Assembly: GCF_041432775.1 (NCBI RefSeq) | Contig: NZ_JAPWAG010000004.1 | Coordinates: 1-64,000 of the forward strand | DNA length: 64,000 nt | Source: Pauljensenia sp902373545 | GTDB taxonomy: Bacteria > Actinomycetota > Actinomycetes > Actinomycetales > Actinomycetaceae | Direction: 5' to 3' | Shown here: positions 1-7,197 of the stretch, piece by piece | Position numbering within the stretch: position 1 is the stretch's first letter | Layout: each line of letters begins with the position of its first letter | Program-made: the position numbers and the translations under genes | The notes under the pieces: generated by a model | Databases searched by the model: none | What the model was told of the DNA's origin: nothing | Seen by the model: the letters and a program-made list of their open reading frames with translations, nothing else

Positions 1-169
1 CGGGGGCGGGGTCCTCAGCAGCGGGCTGCTCAACCGCAGCAGCAGCATCACCCGGCGTACCCTCCTCGAGGGCGACGGGGGCCGCATAGGCGGGGACGAC
101 GGTTCCAGCGACGACGGCAGCAGCACCGAGGGCGGCGATCATGGAGCGGCGGACATTGATAGGACGCAT
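1..169 (-). CDS. Secreted protein, N-terminal part only (runs off window edge)
   Basis: The frame from an ATG at 169 stays open to base 1 and encodes about 56 residues. It starts MRPINVRRSMIAALGAAAVV, a signal peptide with basic n-region, Ala/Val core and a cleavage region around VPAYAA, followed by an acidic Ala/Pro/Glu-rich stretch. Signal peptide and upstream leader (TCGAGAGGAACA before the ATG) are nearly identical to those of the GW-repeat protein at 1219-2412. The two are therefore paralogous at their 5' ends and the missing part may carry similar wall-binding repeats; that is inference. The frame is shorter than most gene finders accept but the signal peptide and shared leader make it credible. 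Confidence 0.75.
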   Translation of the reverse strand, partial: MRPINVRRSMIAALGAAAVVAGTVVPAYAAPVALEEGTPGDAAAAVEQPAAEDPAP

Positions 170-652
170 CTGCGTGTTCCTCTCGACGTGTGTGGGCGGC
201 TCACGCGCAAGAATGGCCAGGACGGCGAACCGCATCTACACAGTTCCGCGTGAAGTCATTACCGAGTATATATCCAGGTTTGTCAGTAATCAACAGATGG
301 CGACTCAATGTGATGCGCGCAACGCCATTTTCGTGATACAAATCCCTCAGAAAGCTTCTACAACATACATCTAGCAAACCGCTTTAACTAGCTTTTTCAC
401 TAATAGCCCATTATCGACAAACCGCATGCTTCAATGACTGACCAGCACTGAGGTACCCACGGACAACTCAACACCGCCTGACACACGCCCTCACGAGACC
501 GCTCCACCCAGGAACACCTACCCACAGAGGAAACCGGCTCTTCGCATTTTGGGGTGTGGGGGTGGTGTTCGAAGCGTCCCGGGGATCGTGGGCAGTGTCG
601 TGGGACGACGATCGAACACAGGAGTTCGCCTTGGGCGCCTCATCAACCAAAA

Positions 653-777
653 CTCGCACGTAATTTGGGTACTCTAACTTTTCATAGGTATCGAGAAAAC
701 CGCAGAATTCCAACGATGTGATTTCAACGTTTGAAATACATGTCGGGGAATTACGTGCGACATTTCTGAGGAACCAC
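653..777 (-). repeat. Structured repeat element, copy 1
   Basis: Outer arms TCGCACGTAATT (654-665) and AATTACGTGCGA (749-760) are perfect inverted repeats. An inner 17-base hairpin ATTTCAACGTTTGAAAT lies at 721-737. Copy 2 at 5234-5355 has the same parts at the same distances: 11 bases from inner hairpin to outer arm, 11 bases from arm to an AACCAC box, 6 bases from hairpin to a GAATTSCAAC box. The arms differ between copies by compensating changes. It could be a non-coding RNA read on the minus strand or a MITE-like element; no coding capacity is seen. Confidence 0.6.
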
Positions 778-890
778 AACATGAGGCACCACGAAGTGCC
801 CCAAGCGGAAGACAGCCCAAGCAGAAGACAACTCAAGCCCAGAAGACCCCCGCAACCCCGACAGTCGCCACAACCGCCACAAGCACGGGG

Positions 891-985
891 GCGCTGCACC
901 CGATATGGGGCGCTGCACCCGATATGGGGCGGTGCACCCGTTACGTGGCGGTGCACCCGAACAGAAGAGGTGCATTGCCTACGGA
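891..985. repeat. 19-bp tandem repeat, about 5 units
   Basis: Units GCGCTGCACCCGATATGGG start at 891 and 910 (identical), with diverged units at 929, 948 and 967 that keep the G-TGCACCC core. The array ends in an inverted GGGTGCAGTGC. The core GGTGCACC is itself palindromic. Function is unknown; it could be a protein-binding array or a simple tandem expansion. Confidence 0.65.
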
Positions 986-1170
986 TCGGGTGCAGTGCCT
1001 CAACAAACAAGAACAAACGCGGAACTGGCACAACGAACCACTCACCGCCGCACCCCTCCATGCGCAGCTGGGCCCTACCGGCGGCAGGACGGGCACGCCA
1101 CCCACGCCACCACCTGCACCCCGGCCCACTCCGACACCTCCCACACCCTTACATGCGAAGAGCCAGGAAA

Positions 1171-1198
1171 CCCCGACCTCGTCACAACGAGGCCGGGG
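1171..1198 (-). terminator. Terminator of GW-repeat protein gene
   Basis: A 12-bp stem (CCCCGACCTCGT / ACGAGGCCGGGG on the plus strand, one G-U pair in the minus-strand RNA) with a 4-base loop lies 20 bases past the stop at 1219 and is followed by TTTCC in the transcript. Confidence 0.75.
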
Positions 1199-1218
1199 TC
1201 CACTGTGCACTCACGGCG

Positions 1219-2412
1219 TCAGCGAGGACGAACCTCGCAAGCGACGCCATCGCCATCACGGTCAAGGTCCGCACTGTAGCCCGACTCACCACGATGCAGC
1301 GGCGCAGCTCCCGCAGCCCAGGCCTCCGAACAGTTGCGGAACGGACCACGACTCGTGGAGCCACCTCCATTCGATGGCACCGGATACAGGCCCCACCAGG
1401 CACCCGAATCGTAGAACCAGTGACGCTCCGACCCGATCCACTGCGTCCCCGTGGCCATGACGCCGGAGCCATTGAAGTAGAACCACGTTCCACCCAGATT
1501 CAGCCAGCCGGTCGTCATGGCGCCCGCCGAATCAAAGTAGTACCACGATCCACCAATCGAGCTCCATCCCGTCACCATTGCACCGGAGGGAGCCATGTAG
1601 TACCAGGCACTCCCCTGGCTCACCCAACCCGTCGCCATCGCGCCTCCACGCAGGTAGTACCAGGTGCCACCAACCTTCGTCCAGCCGCTCGACATCACGC
1701 CAGAATCAGCGAAGTGATACCAGGAACCGCCGATCATGTTCCACCCCGTCGCCATCACGCCGGAGGGAGCCATGTAGTACCAGGCACTCCCCTGGCTCAC
1801 CCAGCCCGTTGCCATTGCGCCGGAAGCGCCAAGGAAATACCAGCTTCCATCGATCCGCTGCCAGCCCGAACGCATGAGTCCGCTGGCGGGATCGAGGTAG
1901 TACCACGAGCCCTGCACCTGGGCCCAGCCGCGCACCTGCATGCCCGAGGGAGAGTAATACTCCCACGCGCCGCCGGTGCCATACCATCCGGTAACCATGT
2001 AGCCACTTCCATCGAAGCGATAGGTCGCACCATCAATGATGCGCACCTCACTGCGCGCGTAGCTGCCGTTATCCAGGTCGTACCACCAGCCGGAACCGTC
2101 CTGCTTCCAACTGGGCTTGGGAGCGGGCGCAGGGTCAGGCTGAGGGTCAGGCTGGGGATCCGGCTGAGGATCGGGCTGAGGATCGGGCTGAGGGTCAGGC
2201 TGGGGATCCGGCTGGGGATCGGGCTGAGGGTCAGGCTGGGGATCCGGCTGGGGATCGGGCTGAGGGTCGGCCGTGGGCTCTGCTGTGGGCGCCGGTTCCG
2301 GATTGACGACCGGATTCAGATCGGCCGCATAGGCGGGCACAACAACGCCCGCAAGAACAGCCGCCGCTCCGAGCGCCGCAACCATGCTTCGACGCATGTT
2401 CGTGGCACGCAT
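1219..2412 (-). CDS. Secreted GW-repeat wall-binding protein with Excalibur domain
   Basis: 397 residues. The ATG at 2412 was chosen over upstream in-frame codons because it starts a clear signal peptide (MRATNMRRSMVAALG, cleavage near AYAA) and has GAGAGGAAC in front. After the signal come a Pro/Glu stretch, about 12 DPQP tetrapeptides, about 10 repeats of roughly 20 residues of the GWxxxGGxWYY type (choline-binding-like, CW_binding_1), and a C-terminal Excalibur calcium-binding motif (FRNCSEAWAAG and DLDRDGDGVAC). Such repeats hold proteins non-covalently to wall glycopolymers. No enzyme domain is visible, so it may be an adhesin or structural wall protein; that role is inference. One repeat is duplicated almost exactly at DNA level (1585-1640 and 1762-1818). 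Confidence 0.9.
   Translation of the reverse strand: MRATNMRRSMVAALGAAAVLAGVVVPAYAADLNPVVNPEPAPTAEPTADPQPDPQPDPQPDPQPDPQPDPQPDPQPDPQPDPQPDPQPDPQPDPAPAPKPSWKQDGSGWWYDLDNGSYARSEVRIIDGATYRFDGSGYMVTGWYGTGGAWEYYSPSGMQVRGWAQVQGSWYYLDPASGLMRSGWQRIDGSWYFLGASGAMATGWVSQGSAWYYMAPSGVMATGWNMIGGSWYHFADSGVMSSGWTKVGGTWYYLRGGAMATGWVSQGSAWYYMAPSGAMVTGWSSIGGSWYYFDSAGAMTTGWLNLGGTWFYFNGSGVMATGTQWIGSERHWFYDSGAWWGLYPVPSNGGGSTSRGPFRNCSEAWAAGAAPLHRGESGYSADLDRDGDGVACEVRPR
2128..2272 (-). repeat. 12-bp tandem repeat coding DPQP tetrapeptides
   Basis: About 12 in-frame units coding Asp-Pro-Gln-Pro sit between the signal peptide and the GW domain. Units vary only at third positions, and multi-unit blocks recur, as expected for expansion by slippage or recombination. 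Copy number changes would lengthen or shorten the spacer without a frameshift. Confidence 0.8.
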
Positions 2413-2597
2413 GTATGTTCCTCTCGATAGGTGCGCTACCGCCTCACCCACTCCTCCAATGGAACAGGCATGGCGATACGTGTCAGCGAAACATCGCTTT
2501 CGCGACATCCAGTTACCGAGTATACGCACACAATCGTCTCATCCACGCACTCACGGGACCGCGCGCCCTGTCATCGCCAGGAGGCGGCAGGCATAGG

Positions 2598-2637
2598 GGA
2601 AGCCCCCGCTGGCGATTCATCACCAGCGGGGGCTTCC
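2598..2637 (-). terminator. Terminator of CAP-domain protein gene
   Basis: A perfect 15-bp stem GGAAGCCCCCGCTGG / CCAGCGGGGGCTTCC with a 10-base loop starts 10 bases beyond the stop at 2647. Confidence 0.8.
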
Positions 2638-2646
2638 AACAGGGCG

Positions 2647-4518
2647 TCAGTTCTTGGCGCGGCGCGATGCGACGAGCGCACCGATACCAGCAACCAGGAC
2701 CGCGACCGCTCCGACCGCAACCCACGTTGCAGAGGTGCCGGTGGAGGCGATGGTCTGCGGGAGGGTCTTGGAGGGAGTCGACGTCCCCGAGCCACCGGGA
2801 GCCGGCGAAGACGGTGCCGGAACAGCAGGGGTCGACGGGGTCGAGGCCGACGGGGCCGGAGCCGGAGCAGAAGGCTGCGGCGTCACAGGCGTCGAGGGGC
2901 CGGGGGCCGGAGCAGAAGGCTGCGGCGTCACAGGCGTCGAGGGGCCGGGGGCCGGAGCGGAGGGCTCAGGCGTCACAGGCGTCGAGGGGCCAGGGGCCGG
3001 AGCAGAAGGCTGCGGCGTGGTGGGGGTATCGGGGCCGGGGGCCGGAGCGGAGGGCTCAGGCGTGGTAGGGGTATCGGGGCCGGGGGCCGGAGCGGAGGGC
3101 TCAGGCGTGGTCGGCTGGCCGATCGAGGGGTTCGGAACCTCCGCGACCGTGCACTTGGTCAGCTCAGCGCGGTACTCCTCGGCCGTCATGTAGCGACCAT
3201 TCTGACCGGCGCCCTCGAGGGTGACGCCGCCATCCTTTTCGGGGCGAACGGAAGTCTCAGCAGCGATCGAGTCAGCAACGGCATCGAGCTGCGCGTCAAT
3301 CTCTTCCACGCTCTCGGTCGGCTGCTCATCGGTCACCGATGCGAGGTAGTCATCGAGAGCCTTCTGGGCTGCATCGACGGCAGCCTGTGCGTCGGCGACG
3401 GCCTGGTCGGCGTCAACCGAGGGCTTGTCGTCAACGGGAGCAGGAGCAGGGGTCGTGGGAGCAGCGGCGCCGTTCTTGGCAGGCAGAGTGGAGACATCCA
3501 CGGGCAGAGCAGAGCCGGGGAGGGCGCCAATCTTCTTCTCCCAGGAGTTGGCGCGCTGCTCATCACCGGATCCGGCAAGGCCGGACACGTAGTTCGTGTT
3601 GTCGGAGTTGAAGGCCTTACCGTCGAAGCCGTAGGCCGAGGCGGTATCACCGGTCGTGTGGAAGCGCGACAGGTTCGGCGAGCCACCGGTGACGCCGTAG
3701 AACTTCTGCGTGCCATAGACGCGCGTACCGTCACTGTGCTTGGCAATGTGTACACCAACGCCGATGACGTTGGATGCACCGAGCATGTTGCGGTCATGGC
3801 CCTGAGAGTTCTTCCACTGGTTGAAGATGTCGGCCGCTGCCTGAGCGGGGGTCTTCGTTCCGCCACCGCTGTAGTCTTCAAGGTGGTTGTAGGCGATGTT
3901 CTCAGCATCGGACATGGTGTCCGCACCGTCGAGAGCGCCCTGCCCCAGGTGCTTGTGCGACTGATCGTGGCTGAAGTCGTTGCTGTCGGACATGTACTTG
4001 CTCCACGAGCGAGCATCGGCAGTGACCGTGTCCGACACGACAATCTCGGGCAGGCCAGCGCTGGCGCGGTAGGCATTCATCTTCTGAACGATGAGGGCCT
4101 CGATGATCTTGGCCTGGGTGTCGTAGTCAACCTTGGACCAGTCAACCCAGTCGAGACCGCGATCAACGGTCGTGTCAGCGGCGGGAGCGTCGCCGACCGA
4201 GGGATTGGGCTTCTTGGCGCCCTGCTGAGCAGCCTCAAGCGCAGCCTGCGCGTCGGCGAGGTCCTGGCGCAGCTGAGCCTCGCGCTCCGGGTCAGCAGTG
4301 GTGCCCGTCGAGGTGCCCGAGGCGGCGGCAGCGTACTTCGCGAGCAGCGGGTTGTACTCGGCGTTGATGCGAGCGTCGGCACCAACGAGGGTGCCGCAGA
4401 ACGGATCATCGGTGGCGCTGTTTCCCTCAGCCAGGGAGGGGATCACAACGAGGGACGCTGCGATCGTGGTGGCAGCAAGCACCACCGACGTGTGAGTGCG
4501 GGTGAGCTGGAACGACAT
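2647..4518 (-). CDS. Wall-anchored CAP/SCP-domain protein
   Basis: 623 residues. There is an N-terminal signal peptide (MSFQLTRTHTSVVLAATTIA). A CAP (SCP/PR-1-like) domain lies at roughly 145-290, with VQKMNAYRASAGLP, the HDQSHKHLGQ region, AENIAYNHLE and a WKNSQGHDRNML segment containing the family's second conserved His. A coiled linker, then about six 15-residue PSAPAPGPxTPxTPx repeats (about 2850-3115) follow. The C terminus is a sorting-type tail: LPQTIASTG, a hydrophobic span (WVAVGAVAVLVAGIGALVA) and the basic end SRRAKN. Bacterial CAP proteins are secreted and of varied or unknown activity. The sorting motif is not a standard LPxTG; IASTG resembles the LAxTG box of class E sortases. 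The ribosome-binding site before the ATG is weak. Confidence 0.88.
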   Translation of the reverse strand: MSFQLTRTHTSVVLAATTIAASLVVIPSLAEGNSATDDPFCGTLVGADARINAEYNPLLAKYAAAASGTSTGTTADPEREAQLRQDLADAQAALEAAQQGAKKPNPSVGDAPAADTTVDRGLDWVDWSKVDYDTQAKIIEALIVQKMNAYRASAGLPEIVVSDTVTADARSWSKYMSDSNDFSHDQSHKHLGQGALDGADTMSDAENIAYNHLEDYSGGGTKTPAQAAADIFNQWKNSQGHDRNMLGASNVIGVGVHIAKHSDGTRVYGTQKFYGVTGGSPNLSRFHTTGDTASAYGFDGKAFNSDNTNYVSGLAGSGDEQRANSWEKKIGALPGSALPVDVSTLPAKNGAAAPTTPAPAPVDDKPSVDADQAVADAQAAVDAAQKALDDYLASVTDEQPTESVEEIDAQLDAVADSIAAETSVRPEKDGGVTLEGAGQNGRYMTAEEYRAELTKCTVAEVPNPSIGQPTTPEPSAPAPGPDTPTTPEPSAPAPGPDTPTTPQPSAPAPGPSTPVTPEPSAPAPGPSTPVTPQPSAPAPGPSTPVTPQPSAPAPAPSASTPSTPAVPAPSSPAPGGSGTSTPSKTLPQTIASTGTSATWVAVGAVAVLVAGIGALVASRRAKN

Positions 4519-5233
4519 TAACTATCGGCCTAACACTATGGAACAGAGACAGGTAAATCTTTCCATGCGGTTCGCACTATTTCAAGCTTTTTCCAGTAAT
4601 CGATTACAGGTGATTCGCCGGACTTGCAACGTTTTCTCAGTTTGACAGATTTTGAACATCCCACATGTCGATACCAAAACGTTATATTTACCGTGCGAGA
4701 CCTTACCGGCTCGCAAGTCAAACTCTGACCATGGCTACCAATGACAAGTGAATCCACACGCACAGTCGGAAGTCGCCAACCCCCGAGCAACAGCAATCAA
4801 CACAGGGTCCCGATACGCCCACAGAGACTCACCCTTCAACCACAACGCACGATAACCACCCACCCCTCCCCTGCGCGAGGGTATCGCCATGACCTCCACC
4901 ACCCAGGCCCAGTAAGCACCACCGACTGCGCACCTCACGTGTTATAGGACATCACGTGTGGGTCGGTGGTCAGTCCCAGGAGCGGCGGACGGATGTGCTC
5001 AGTTCAGGGGTGGCCTCATTGGCTCCAGGGGTGGCACCATCGGCCGGACAGGTGGCTGCTTGGGCCCCTTCATGCGCAGGTTAACCCCACAGGTGGTAGC
5101 CCAGGCAGGCCGCCCACACTGCCACCTATCGGGCCCAGCTGCGCAGGAACGGGTTAAGGCGACCAGTAAAAGGGCCCACGCGCACACCAGCCTCCCACCC
5201 CTCAGGGGCCAGAGGGCGGGCACCACACAAAAG

Positions 5234-5355
5234 TCGCATGCAATTCCCCCGAGCCAGCATTCAACAATGCCTCGAAACGTTGGAATTGCAACACTCCTCT
5301 TTCAATACCTGAAAGGTTGACAGGGAAATTGCATGCGACACTGTTCAGCAACCAC
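5234..5355 (-). repeat. Structured repeat element, copy 2
   Basis: Outer arms TCGCATGCAATT (5234-5245) and AATTGCATGCGA (5327-5338) are perfect inverted repeats. The inner hairpin CTTTCAATACCTGAAAG is at 5299-5315, a GAATTGCAAC box at 5283-5292 and an AACCAC box at 5350-5355. Positions match copy 1 (653-777) exactly on this half. Outer arms differ from copy 1 by paired substitutions, and the closing pair of the inner hairpin changes from A-T to C-G, so pairing is conserved while sequence is not. Confidence 0.6.
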
Positions 5356-5497
5356 CCACAAGACCTGACCGGATCCGCCCGCACGACGGGCGCCGCAGGA
5401 AGCGGCACCCCGCACCCAGAAGCCAGGCACACAGAATCCACACACAGGGCGCAATGCAGTATTGACAGGAACGAGGCAAACACGACCAACTATAAAA

Positions 5498-5643
5498 GTG
5501 ACTTTCCCGCGCGACAAAGCCAAAAAGTCACGCTCCCAGCAACACGATTTGTCCATCCTCATAGTTGGTCCCAACCAACTAAAATGCCGACTTTCCCGCA
5601 CCAGAAAGCCAAAAAGTCGTTCTACCAGCAACACGCACTGTCC
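5498..5643 (-). repeat. Pair of 57-bp hairpin repeats, 89 bp apart
   Basis: Copy a (5498-5554) and copy b (5587-5643) share about 75 percent identity. Each contains ACTTTCCCGC, then AAAGCCAAAAAGTC, then CAGCAACACG. ACTTT and AAAGT form a stem in each; the flanking pair is T-A in copy a and C-G in copy b. On the minus strand each hairpin is preceded by GTGTTGCTGG, reminiscent of GTGGTTGCTG next to the element at 5234-5355. Two copies and no unique spacers argue against CRISPR. Confidence 0.6.
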
Positions 5644-5774
5644 TATAACCCCACCTCACCGCAACCAATAACGTTGCATGGCGAGCACGTCAGCAACCAC
5701 GAAGCCGACGAAAATCCGACCCACACCGAGAGGCAGGCCAAGAAAAAGAAGCCAGCAGCGGCCTCGTCAATCAA

Positions 5775-5806
5775 TAAAAAAACCGACACTCGCAATCGAG
5801 TGTCGG
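5775..5806 (-). terminator. Terminator of tRNA-Ala
   Basis: A perfect 10-bp stem CCGACACTCG / CGAGTGTCGG with a CAAT loop is followed on the minus strand by a run of seven T. It begins nine bases past the mature tRNA end. Confidence 0.9.
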
Positions 5807-5815
5807 CTTTTTCGG

Positions 5816-5888
5816 TGGAGCTAGGGGGATTCGAACCCCCGACCTCTTCCATGCCATGGAAGCGCGCTACCAACTGCGCCATAGCCCC
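5816..5888 (-). tRNA. tRNA-Ala (anticodon GGC)
   Basis: The minus strand gives a 73-base cloverleaf. The acceptor stem is GGGGCTA with TAGCTCC (one G-U pair). The D-arm contains GCGCAGTTGGTAGCGC, the anticodon stem-loop CTTCCATGGCATGGAAG shows anticodon GGC, and the T-arm contains GGTTCGAATCC. The discriminator base is A. It is followed by CCG, so the terminal CCA is not encoded. It reads GCC, the commonest Ala codon at this GC content. Confidence 0.95.
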
Positions 5889-6027
5889 TTTATTTAGTTC
5901 GTCGCCCCGGCGACCTGATAAATAATAGCCAATTCAAAGAAGGAAGCGCAAATCAAAATCAAGTGTCGCTCATCACATGGAAGAAAATCGTTGAGTTATC
6001 GGGGCAAACGAGGCCCCCGGAGGCCAC

Positions 6028-6762
6028 TCAGGCCCCCAGGATGTCCTCGCGGGCCCCGATATTGTGCGACGCCAGGCGCCAGCCAGCACGCGCAGCACTC
6101 TTGGCGGTGGACACGCCAACGGGGACGAGCTCCGACCAATGGCAGTTGTCCACGCCGCGCAGCCCGTTGAAGTCCGAGGGGTCCAGGCCCAACAGAGAAA
6201 CGATGCCCCGCGCGATAGCGGAGCCGTGCGAGACGACGATAAGAGAGCGATCGGCGGGGCACGCGGCCGCCGCCTCGAGGACAGCGTCGCGGAAGCGCTC
6301 GCCCACGACCTCGGAGCGCTCGACCTCGGCACCAGCGCACTCTCCGGTCTCCCGGTACACGCGGTAGGCCTCGGGCTGCTCGCGGGCGATCTCCTCGTAG
6401 GTCTTCCCCTCGAAGGTGCCGTAGAAGCGCTCCGTGAGTCTCTCGTCTGGCATGGGGCCCTCGCAGGGGTATCCGGCGATGTCGAACACGCGCGCGAGGA
6501 TACGCGCCGTCTCACGCGCGCGTCCCAGGGGCGAGCACACGATGCGCACTCCCCCATCGTCGTAGCTGCGGTGCGTCTCGGCGGCGATCATGCCGACCTC
6601 GGCGCTGGGTTCGCACAGGCGCGAAACCAGCACGCCTGCGGCGCCCGCCGCCTGGGAGCGCCCTGCATCATTCAGGGGCTTGTCAATACGCCCCTGGAAA
6701 CGACGCTGCATGTTGAAGTCCGTCTGGCCGTGACGCAGCAGCACGATGCGCGATGCGCTCAC
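6028..6762 (-). CDS. Histidine phosphatase (phosphoglycerate mutase family; GpgP-like position)
   Basis: 244 residues from the GTG at 6762, which overlaps the rsfS stop as GTGA. The histidine phosphatase signature RHGQTDFN near residue 10 and the second catalytic His in VVSHGSAIARG are present, as is the arginine-rich LGRARETARIL segment. The family removes phosphate through a phosphohistidine. In mycobacteria the gene directly after rsfS is the glucosyl-3-phosphoglycerate phosphatase GpgP, so that activity is possible here by position; substrate cannot be read from the sequence. It is the last gene of the minus-strand block that starts at rplU. No strong terminator is seen after it. Confidence 0.85.
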   Translation of the reverse strand: MSASRIVLLRHGQTDFNMQRRFQGRIDKPLNDAGRSQAAGAAGVLVSRLCEPSAEVGMIAAETHRSYDDGGVRIVCSPLGRARETARILARVFDIAGYPCEGPMPDERLTERFYGTFEGKTYEEIAREQPEAYRVYRETGECAGAEVERSEVVGERFRDAVLEAAAACPADRSLIVVSHGSAIARGIVSLLGLDPSDFNGLRGVDNCHWSELVPVGVSTAKSAARAGWRLASHNIGAREDILGA

Positions 6763-7184
6763 TGTGCGGACTCCATGCCGTGCGCCGCCGCGCGTTCCGC
6801 AGCGGCCGCGCGGGCCTCCTCGGTATCGACGTCGATCGACACAGCCGGACAGTCGCCCCACAGACGCTCGAGCGCGTAGTAGTCGCGTTCCTCCTCGGAG
6901 AGCACGTGGACGAGCAGCTCCGAGTAGTCCAGCAGGACCCAGGTGCCCTCCGCGCGCCCCTCGATGTGGGTGGGGCGTCGGCCGTGCTCGGCCCACACGC
7001 GGTCCATGATGTCTTCGGCGATGGCGCGCACCTGGCGGTCGGTCGGCGCGGACACGACGACAAATGCGTCGGCCAGGGCGAGTTTACTGGTGACGTCGAC
7101 CAGGACGGGGTTGATGCCCCCGCGGTCGTGTGCGGCGCGAGCGACGAGGGTCGCCAGCTCGGAGGTAGCGTCGGGAAGGCTCAC
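6759..7184 (-). CDS. rsfS: Ribosomal silencing factor RsfS
   Basis: 141 residues. The GTG at 7184 has AAGGAG seven bases upstream, and the family signature begins immediately (ATSELATLVARAAHDRGG, KLALADAFVVVSAPTDRQV, GTWVLLDYSELLVHVLSEE). RsfS binds L14 on the 50S subunit and blocks subunit joining in starvation or stationary phase. Length matches the family. It lies 13 bases after nadD, the usual bacterial pairing, and its stop overlaps the start of the phosphatase gene. Confidence 0.95.
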   Translation of the reverse strand: MSLPDATSELATLVARAAHDRGGINPVLVDVTSKLALADAFVVVSAPTDRQVRAIAEDIMDRVWAEHGRRPTHIEGRAEGTWVLLDYSELLVHVLSEEERDYYALERLWGDCPAVSIDVDTEEARAAAAERAAAHGMESAQ

Positions 7185-7197
7185 TGTTCTCCTTGTG

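Larger units (their letters stand above)
170..1218. other. Gene-free stretch with repeats, about 1 kb
   Basis: No convincing coding region was found; the open frames here are low-complexity Arg/Pro/His-rich or are antisense extensions of the 1219-2412 gene. The stretch holds the leader of the 1-169 gene (170-190), an AT-richer segment (about 240-440), a structured element (653-777) homologous to one at 5234-5355, a 19-bp tandem repeat (891-985) and the terminator of the downstream-reading GW gene (1171-1198). A 15-base string around 1063 (TGCGCAGCTGGGCCC) recurs in inverted orientation near 5136. Confidence 0.7.
4519..5815. other. Gene-free stretch with repeated elements, about 1.3 kb
   Basis: No believable gene was found in six frames; the longest frames are Pro/His/Thr-rich and lack ribosome-binding sites. 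4519-4700 is AT-richer and includes the promoter side of the CAP gene. 4990-5150 has short GGGGTGGC-type direct repeats. A structured element (5234-5355) and a pair of hairpin repeats (5498-5643) follow, with a small perfect hairpin AGTTGG/CCAACT near 5562-5579 between the pair. The tRNA-Ala terminator closes the stretch. Confidence 0.7.

Noticed and set aside
891..985. CRISPR or integron-like repeats
   Set aside because: Units are directly adjacent without spacers, and no integrase is present.
718..2430. 570-residue plus-strand frame, Arg/Pro/His-rich
   Set aside because: It is the antisense of the GW-repeat gene extended into the repeat stretch; composition is that of a shadow and it crosses the real signal peptide and terminator.
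2431..4521. 696-residue plus-strand frame
   Set aside because: It lies antisense to the CAP-domain gene, whose domains, signal peptide and terminator are clear. Arg/Gly-rich repeats mirror the PSAPAP repeats.
5498..5643. CRISPR array
   Set aside because: Only two diverged repeats with internal hairpins, one 32-bp gap, and no cas genes in the window.
5643..5882. Small protein MAQLVARFHGMEEVGGSNPP
   Set aside because: This is the translated tRNA-Ala, a common false gene.
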